Of a stretch of DNA of 64,000 nucleotides, positions 59,007 through 64,000 are shown piece by piece. The first letter of the stretch is position 1; each line of letters starts with the position of its first letter. The DNA is from Xylophilus sp. GW821-FHT01B05 (GTDB lineage Bacteria > Pseudomonadota > Gammaproteobacteria > Burkholderiales > Burkholderiaceae_C), in contig CP152408.1 in the NCBI GenBank assembly GCA_038961845.1, positions 2,356,001-2,420,000 on the forward strand. Reading direction: 5' to 3'. Made by a program: the position numbers and the translations under genes. The notes below the pieces were generated by a model. That model did not search any database and was not told the origin of the DNA. It was given only the letters and a program-made list of their open reading frames with translations.

Positions 59007-59778
59007 AGCCGCGCGTCAGGTATTCGCTCTTCGGGTAGTTGCTGTCGAGTACGCGGCGCGTGTCGTCCCGCAACTGCGCCATGCCAAGCGCATCGTACGA
59101 GCGCATCAGGATATAGAGCGCTTCTTCGATGGCGGGCACGTCGCGGTAGTCGGATATCGCGATTTGGGCGCGATTGATGGCAGCCACATAGGCGCCCCGA
59201 CTGAAGTAGTAGCGCGCCACATGTACTTCGTACAAAGCCAGCGAATTGACGATGTAGGTCATGCGCTGGCGCGCATCCGGGGTGTAGCGCGAATCCGGAA
59301 AGCGCGTGCTCAGTTCGCGGAAGGATTCAAAAGAGTCCTTGGCGGCCTTCTGGTCGCGCTCCGAGAGGTCTTGCCGGGAGATGAACGAGAACAGCCCCAG
59401 GTTGTCGTTGAAGTTGACCAATCCCTTGAGGTAGAGCGCGTAGTCCAGCGCCGGGCTGGCCGGGTGGAGCTTGATGAAACGGTCAAGCGTCGCCAGCGCC
59501 TGGGCCTGCTCGCCGCCCTTGTACTGGGCATAGGCCTTGTCAAGCTGGGCCTGCTGGGCGAGCGCAGTGCCGGCGGCACGCCCTTCGAGCTTCTCGAACA
59601 GGGGCACAGCCTTGTCAAAGGAGCCGGAATTGAGTTCGTCCTTGGCTTCCGAATAAATCCGGTTGGGGCTCCAGCCTGCGGTTTTGTCCTCGACGGTACT
59701 GGAGCAGCCTGCTAGCAGACCCGCCAGAAGGGCTACTGCGAGCATGGGCTGAACCGATAATTTCACTCGACGCATCAC
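58969..59778 (-). CDS. bamD: Outer membrane assembly lipoprotein BamD
   Basis: 269 aa. A lipoprotein signal ends LLAGLLAGC with the lipidated Cys at 25. Tetratricopeptide repeats follow (RIYSEAKDELNSGSFDKAVPLFEKLE; ALATLDRFIKLHPASPALDYALYLKG), with the conserved FPDSRYTPDARQRM stretch. BamD links BamA and the other lipoproteins in the beta-barrel insertion complex. It is divergent from rluD, as in many proteobacteria. Confidence 0.95.
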   Translation of the reverse strand: MMRRVKLSVQPMLAVALLAGLLAGCSSTVEDKTAGWSPNRIYSEAKDELNSGSFDKAVPLFEKLEGRAAGTALAQQAQLDKAYAQYKGGEQAQALATLDRFIKLHPASPALDYALYLKGLVNFNDNLGLFSFISRQDLSERDQKAAKDSFESFRELSTRFPDSRYTPDARQRMTYIVNSLALYEVHVARYYFSRGAYVAAINRAQIAISDYRDVPAIEEALYILMRSYDALGMAQLRDDTRRVLDSNYPKSEYLTRGFKGSTDPWWKVW

Positions 59779-59789
59779 GGAAGACCTTC

Positions 59790-60812
59790 TTGAGAAAAAC
59801 CTCTCCGATTATATCGACCCCCCTTTTGCCGACCGGTTTCGAAGATGCCCAGGAGGAGGCGGGCGATCCAGGCCCGGAAAGCGAAACGCGCCGCGTGGTC
59901 GTTTCCGAGGACCTGCACGGGCAGCGCGTAGACCGCGCCCTGGCGCTGGCCGTGCCCGAATTTTCCCGCAGCTATCTGCAGCAGTTGCTGGCTGCGGGAG
60001 GGGTGCAGAATAACGGCGTGCCGGTCCTCAAGGCGGCAGCCCGTGTCCGTGCGGGGGATGCCCTGCAGGTCGAACTGCGCCCGACGCCGCAAAGCCAGGC
60101 GTTCCGTCCGGAAAGCCTGCCGCTCGACGTGGTTTTTGAGGATGAGCACCTGCTGGTGGTGAACAAGGCGGCGGGCTTGGTGGTGCACCCGGCGCCCGGC
60201 AACTGGAGTGGCACGCTGCTCAATGCCCTGCTGGGCCGAGATGCTGGCGCGGCCCTGTTGCCGCGCGCTGGCATCGTGCACCGACTGGACAAGGATACGA
60301 GTGGCCTGATGGTCGTCGCGCGCAGCCGTGCCACCATGGATGCCCTGGTGCAGGCTATTGCCGCACGCGAGGTCAGCCGCCAGTACCTGGCCCTGGCCCA
60401 CAAGGCCTGGGTCGGGGCCGTGACCCGGGATGTCGAGGCGCCCATCGGCCGTGATCCGCGCAACCGCCTGCGCATGGCGGTGGTCGATCTGGCGTCGCAT
60501 GCCGGCAAAACTGCTCGTACCACGGTCAAGCTGCTGCAGAACGCGGCGCAGGGCTGCTGGCTGCGCTGCACGCTGCATACCGGGCGCACACACCAGATTC
60601 GCGTGCACCTGGCATCCATCGGCCATCCGCTGGTGGCCGATACGGTCTATGGGGGTGTGCCGGCCGCGGGTTTGACGCGGCAGGCGCTGCACGCCTGCCG
60701 TCTGGCGTTTCAGCATCCGGTCACGGGCGAATCGCTGGTCTTTCGGGCTGCGCCTCCCGCAGATATGCAGCAGGCCCTTGCCGAGTGGGGGCTGGATTAC
60801 AATCCAGACTAA
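59790..60812 (+). CDS. rluD: 23S rRNA pseudouridine(1911/1915/1917) synthase RluD
   Basis: 340 aa if read from TTG 59790; a later start is possible because the first ~30 residues are not conserved. An S4-like domain (LHGQRVDRALALAVPEFSRSYLQQLL) is followed by the catalytic motif HRLDKDTSGLMVV, with the nucleophilic Asp, and GRTHQIRVHLASIGHP. It modifies helix 69 of 23S rRNA. bamD lies divergently upstream, a usual pairing. Confidence 0.92.
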   Translation: MRKTSPIISTPLLPTGFEDAQEEAGDPGPESETRRVVVSEDLHGQRVDRALALAVPEFSRSYLQQLLAAGGVQNNGVPVLKAAARVRAGDALQVELRPTPQSQAFRPESLPLDVVFEDEHLLVVNKAAGLVVHPAPGNWSGTLLNALLGRDAGAALLPRAGIVHRLDKDTSGLMVVARSRATMDALVQAIAAREVSRQYLALAHKAWVGAVTRDVEAPIGRDPRNRLRMAVVDLASHAGKTARTTVKLLQNAAQGCWLRCTLHTGRTHQIRVHLASIGHPLVADTVYGGVPAAGLTRQALHACRLAFQHPVTGESLVFRAAPPADMQQALAEWGLDYNPD

Positions 60813-60976
60813 CGCCGAGCACTGGTCTTGCCACGTGCGGCCGTTCGCGCAAGATGTGGCCAGGGCACCCGACCCGATGCCCTGGCGGCTTGTAAAGCTC
60901 TCCGTCCATCGCCTTTCGACCCCTACGCACCAGTGCCCTTTTGCGCACGGCGTGCGTTCATCCGGACCGACGACCC

Positions 60977-61702
60977 ATGAATACGGCGGATGCCAAACGC
61001 ATCCTCGAAACCGCTCTGATCTGCTCGCAGCAGCCGTTGGCTCTGCGTGAGTTGCGCGTGCTGTTCGACGATGCCATCGGCGCTGATACGGTGCGCCAGT
61101 TGCTGGAAGATCTGCAATCCGACTGGGTGCAGCGTGGTGTGGAGCTGGTTCAGGTGGCCAGTGGCTGGCGCTTTCAGAGTCGTCCCGCCATGCGGCCCTA
61201 CCTTGACCGCTTGCACCCGGAAAAACCGCCGCGCTATACCCGTGCGGTGCTGGAAACGCTGGCCATCATTGCCTATCGTCAGCCAGTCACGCGCGGCGAC
61301 ATCGAGGACATTCGTGGGGTCGCGGTCAACAGCCTGGTGCTCAAGCAGATCGAGGATCGTGGCTGGATCGAGGCCATCGGCCACCGGGATACCGTTGGCC
61401 GGCCCGCACTTTTTGCGACGACGCGGCAGTTTCTCGACGATCTGGGGATTGCCTCGCTGGATCAATTGCCTTTGGCTGACAGCGCTGCCGCAGAGGAGGC
61501 GATGCGTGCAGCCCTTGGTGGTGCCGATGCCAATGGGCAGGCGGCACTTGCTATCGACGGGAGTGATGTTGAGGCGGCTCCCGCTGCGCACGCTGATGAG
61601 CCCGCGTTGCCCGTGGCCGACCCGATGCCGGCCTTGCCACCCCTTTCCAGCGATGCTTCCGAGCCCGCTCCTGACCAATCCTCTTCTCCCAACGCCGTAT
61701 GA
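60977..61702 (+). CDS. scpB: Chromosome segregation/condensation protein ScpB
   Basis: 241 aa from ATG 60977. Two winged-helix domains: [21 protein letters not shown] and [52 protein letters not shown]...GRP. A low-complexity Ala/Pro/Asp tail of ~55 residues is extra. ScpB forms the SMC-ScpAB condensin; smc and scpA are not in the window. It overlaps rluB by 4 bp. Confidence 0.94.
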   Translation: MNTADAKRILETALICSQQPLALRELRVLFDDAIGADTVRQLLEDLQSDWVQRGVELVQVASGWRFQSRPAMRPYLDRLHPEKPPRYTRAVLETLAIIAYRQPVTRGDIEDIRGVAVNSLVLKQIEDRGWIEAIGHRDTVGRPALFATTRQFLDDLGIASLDQLPLADSAAAEEAMRAALGGADANGQAALAIDGSDVEAAPAAHADEPALPVADPMPALPPLSSDASEPAPDQSSSPNAV

Positions 61703-63003
61703 ACGATTCCACTCCCGACGACCAGTTGCCGCCGGAACACAAAGGCCTTGCGGCCGAGGCTGCATCTGAGCCAAACGACGCCAGCGGCGTGCCGGTTGCA
61801 GGGGCGGTGAAGGCCGTCGCGGCGGCGGCGCCAGCGGGCCTGCCTGCTGCAATCAACTTTGACGATGTGGTCTCTGGCAAATTCGATGCGGAGGAGGGCG
61901 ATGCAGAGGTGTTGCTGCCCGCCAAGCGGGTCCTCGCGCCACAGCAGGAGACGCCGAAGCTGCACAAGGTCCTGGCCCAGGCTGGCTTGGGTTCGCGCCT
62001 GGAGATGGAGCAGCTCATCCTCGAGGGGCGGATTTCCGTCAACAACGAGCCGGCCCATGTCGGCCAGCGCATCCAGTACGGCGACCAGGTCAAGGTCAAT
62101 GGCAAGCCGATCCGCTTTCGCATCGATCCGCCGCCGGCTCGTGTGATTGCCTATCACAAGCCAGTGGGCGAGGTGGTCACGCATGATGACCCGCAGAACC
62201 GCCCGACCGTGTTTCGCAAGCTACCGCGCCTGCAGCATGGCAAGTGGCAATCGGTTGGCCGGCTTGATCTGAATACCGAAGGTTTGCTGCTTTTCACCAG
62301 CTCGGGTGAGCTTGCCAACCAGTTGATGCATCCCCGCTTCGGTCTGGAGCGCGAATACGCGGTACGCGTGCTGGGCGCGCTCAGCAATGACGAAAAGCAG
62401 CGCCTGCTCGACGGTGTCTCGCTGTCGGATGGCAAGGCGCAGTTCGGCAGCATTGAGGATGGCGGTGGCGAGGGGTCCAATTGCTGGTATCGGGTCACGA
62501 TCTCCGAAGGGCGCAACCGTGAGGTGCGTCGCATGCTGGAGGCGGTCGGGCACGCGGTCAGTCGCCTGATCCGCATCCGCTACGGCGCCATGCTGCTGCC
62601 GCGCGGGCTCAAGCGCGGAGCTTGGATGGAGCTGGACGAGCGCGATATTGACGCTCTGATGCGGGCGGCTGGCGCTGAGCGGCGCGAGCCTCAGGTTGCA
62701 GCGCCTGGCGGTCGTGGTGGAAATGACCGCAACCGCCGGGAGGGTGGTCCGCGCGGCGCGGGTCTGCCGCCCGCAGCAGGGGCCGGTGGGGGTGCCCGCT
62801 TTGCAGGCAAGGGTAAGGCCGGAAAGCCTGCGCGCGGTGGTGATCGGCAGGACGCTGGGGGCGCCAGTCAACCGGATCCGATGAAGACCTCGGTGGGCTA
62901 TATCGGGGCCGATAGCTTTGCCCGGCAGCGCCAGGGCGGGCGGCAAGGTGGGCCCGCAGGCGGCGGTGGCGGTGGTTTTCGCCGCGGTGGGCGAGGGCGT
63001 TAA
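61699..63003 (+). CDS. rluB: 23S rRNA pseudouridine(2605) synthase RluB with extended tails
   Basis: 434 aa, long for RluB (about 290 in E. coli). An acidic/Ala-rich N-terminus of ~90 residues precedes the S4 domain ([28 protein letters not shown]). The catalytic domain has [28 protein letters not shown] and [15 protein letters not shown]. The last ~100 residues are Gly/Arg-rich and basic and end in [14 protein letters not shown], probably a disordered RNA-binding tail. Its start is coupled to scpB. Confidence 0.93.
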   Translation: MNDSTPDDQLPPEHKGLAAEAASEPNDASGVPVAGAVKAVAAAAPAGLPAAINFDDVVSGKFDAEEGDAEVLLPAKRVLAPQQETPKLHKVLAQAGLGSRLEMEQLILEGRISVNNEPAHVGQRIQYGDQVKVNGKPIRFRIDPPPARVIAYHKPVGEVVTHDDPQNRPTVFRKLPRLQHGKWQSVGRLDLNTEGLLLFTSSGELANQLMHPRFGLEREYAVRVLGALSNDEKQRLLDGVSLSDGKAQFGSIEDGGGEGSNCWYRVTISEGRNREVRRMLEAVGHAVSRLIRIRYGAMLLPRGLKRGAWMELDERDIDALMRAAGAERREPQVAAPGGRGGNDRNRREGGPRGAGLPPAAGAGGGARFAGKGKAGKPARGGDRQDAGGASQPDPMKTSVGYIGADSFARQRQGGRQGGPAGGGGGGFRRGGRGR

Positions 63004-63134
63004 AGCGCTGTAAGCCCTCGTCGTGAGCGGTATTGCGCCAGTCCGAGCAGCTCGACAGCAATGTCGCAGGCTAAAATAGACGGCTTTGTCCAATAGGGCA
63101 AAAATTTCAAGTATCCAGTAGGAAAATTTCAGCA

Positions 63135-63560
63135 ATGGCAATCGAACGCACCCTCTCCATCATCAAGCCCGACGCCGTGGCCAAGAACGTCATCGGCCAG
63201 ATCGTGTCCCGCTTTGAAGCCGCCGGCCTCAAGGTTGCCGCAGCGCGCCTGGTGCAGCTCTCCCGCGCAGAAGCAGAACAGTTCTACGCCGTGCACAAGG
63301 CCCGCCCGTTCTTCAAGGACCTGGTGGACTTCATGATCTCCGGCCCGGTGTTCGTGCAAGTGCTCGAAGGCGAAAACGCCATCCTGAAGAACCGTGACCT
63401 CATGGGCGCCACCGACCCGAAGAAGGCCGAGGCCGGCACCATCCGTGCCGACTTCGCCGATAGCATCGACGCCAACGCCGTGCACGGCTCTGACGCTGCT
63501 GAGACTGCTGCTGTTGAAGTCTCCTTCTTCTTCCCCTCGCTGAACGTTTACAGCCGCTAA
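63135..63560 (+). CDS. ndk: Nucleoside-diphosphate kinase
   Basis: 141 aa. [21 protein letters not shown] and [13 protein letters not shown] with the phosphorylated active-site His (117) are diagnostic. It balances NTP pools by phosphate transfer. It is followed 17 bp later by rlmN. Confidence 0.97.
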   Translation: MAIERTLSIIKPDAVAKNVIGQIVSRFEAAGLKVAAARLVQLSRAEAEQFYAVHKARPFFKDLVDFMISGPVFVQVLEGENAILKNRDLMGATDPKKAEAGTIRADFADSIDANAVHGSDAAETAAVEVSFFFPSLNVYSR

Positions 63561-63577
63561 GGGCGGCTATCGCTTGC

Positions 63578-64000
63578 ATGACGGTCAACCTACTCGACTT
63601 CGATCTGGAAGGGCTGGCCGCCTATTGCGAGCGGTTGGGGGAGAAGCGCTTTCGCGCCACGCAGCTGTTCCGCTGGGTTCACCAGCGCGGGGCAGCAGAC
63701 TTCAGCCAGATGACCGATCTGGCCAAGTCGTTGCGCGAAAAGCTGCAGGGCACAGCCGAAGTGCGTGCCTTGCCAGTCGTAGCCGAGCACGTATCGGCGG
63801 ACGGCACCATCAAATGGCTATTTGATGTCGGCGCCGGTGACGCGGTCGAGGCCGTGTTCATTCCCGAAGACGACCGCGGCACTTTGTGCGTATCGTCTCA
63901 GGCCGGCTGCGCGGTGAACTGCCGCTTCTGTTCTACCGGTCACCAGGGGTTCAGCCGCAATCTGTCCACCGCAGAAATCGTGGCGCAGCTCTGGTATGCC
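63578..64000 (+). CDS. rlmN: Dual-specificity RNA methyltransferase RlmN, N-terminal part
   Basis: 141 codons are visible from ATG 63578; the gene runs off the right edge. [20 protein letters not shown] is the N-terminal helical domain. The radical-SAM motif [11 protein letters not shown] (C-x3-C-x2-C) follows. RlmN makes 2-methyladenosine at A2503 of 23S rRNA and A37 of some tRNAs. The ndk-rlmN pair is standard in betaproteobacteria. Confidence 0.96.
   Translation, partial: MTVNLLDFDLEGLAAYCERLGEKRFRATQLFRWVHQRGAADFSQMTDLAKSLREKLQGTAEVRALPVVAEHVSADGTIKWLFDVGAGDAVEAVFIPEDDRGTLCVSSQAGCAVNCRFCSTGHQGFSRNLSTAEIVAQLWYA

Overview
The window is chromosomal DNA of a GC-rich betaproteobacterium, most likely of the family Comamonadaceae (the Acidovorax/Comamonas/Alicycliphilus group). 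Gene blocks of that type are present: surE-pcm-nlpD-rpoS; thrS-infC-rpmI-rplT-pheS-pheT-ihfA-merR-tRNA-Pro; odhA-odhB-odhL(lpdA)-zapE; scpB-rluB-ndk-rlmN; and regA-regB next to SURF1 and a cyoABCD quinol oxidase. A 56-bp interspersed repeat that I associate with this family occurs four times. No rRNA, CRISPR array, insertion sequence or transposase gene was seen. Genus and species cannot be fixed from the sequence alone.

Bases 1-6425 are accessory DNA with less GC-biased codon use than the rest. A minus-strand operon reads: small AbrB-like regulator, DUF4007 protein (SspB type), large P-loop ATPase (SspC type), PAPS-reductase/DndC-like ATP pyrophosphatase (SspD type), then a GHKL (Hsp90/MORC-fold) ATPase cut by the left edge. 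Genes overlap or lie within about 10 bp. This best matches a DNA phosphorothioation (Ssp) defence cassette with a possible new effector. About 830 bp without a convincing gene (6426-7255), including a triple 10-bp tandem repeat, separates it from core genes.

Bases 7256-24301 hold signalling and housekeeping genes: a membrane protein; a PAS-GGDEF-EAL protein; a quinone oxidoreductase; surE-pcm-nlpD-rpoS; a large soluble protein with two Cache-like modules fused to CheW; rlmD; a Bax-inhibitor-1 family protein; a HbpS/GlcG protein; an iron/heme block (bfd, tonB, exbB, exbD, hemP) with two Fur-box-like sites; and a SWIB protein. aceA (isocitrate lyase) follows, behind an AT-rich control region with nested repeats.

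Bases 26160-34340 are the translation block. thrS is preceded by a threonine-rich leader peptide and a strong terminator 13 nt before the start codon, the layout of a ribosome-mediated attenuator. infC starts with AUC. pheS also has a terminator hairpin in its leader. Bases 34397-43003 hold the redox two-component system RegBA, SURF1, cyoABCD and an MFS transporter. Bases 43031-48010 encode a PQQ-alcohol dehydrogenase with its own cytochrome c domain, an aldehyde dehydrogenase, and an AcoR-like regulator without the AAA+ domain, together an alcohol-oxidation unit. Bases 48370-64000 encode the 2-oxoglutarate dehydrogenase complex, ZapE, a PP2C phosphatase, a DinG-type helicase, BamD, RluD, ScpB, RluB, Ndk and the start of RlmN.
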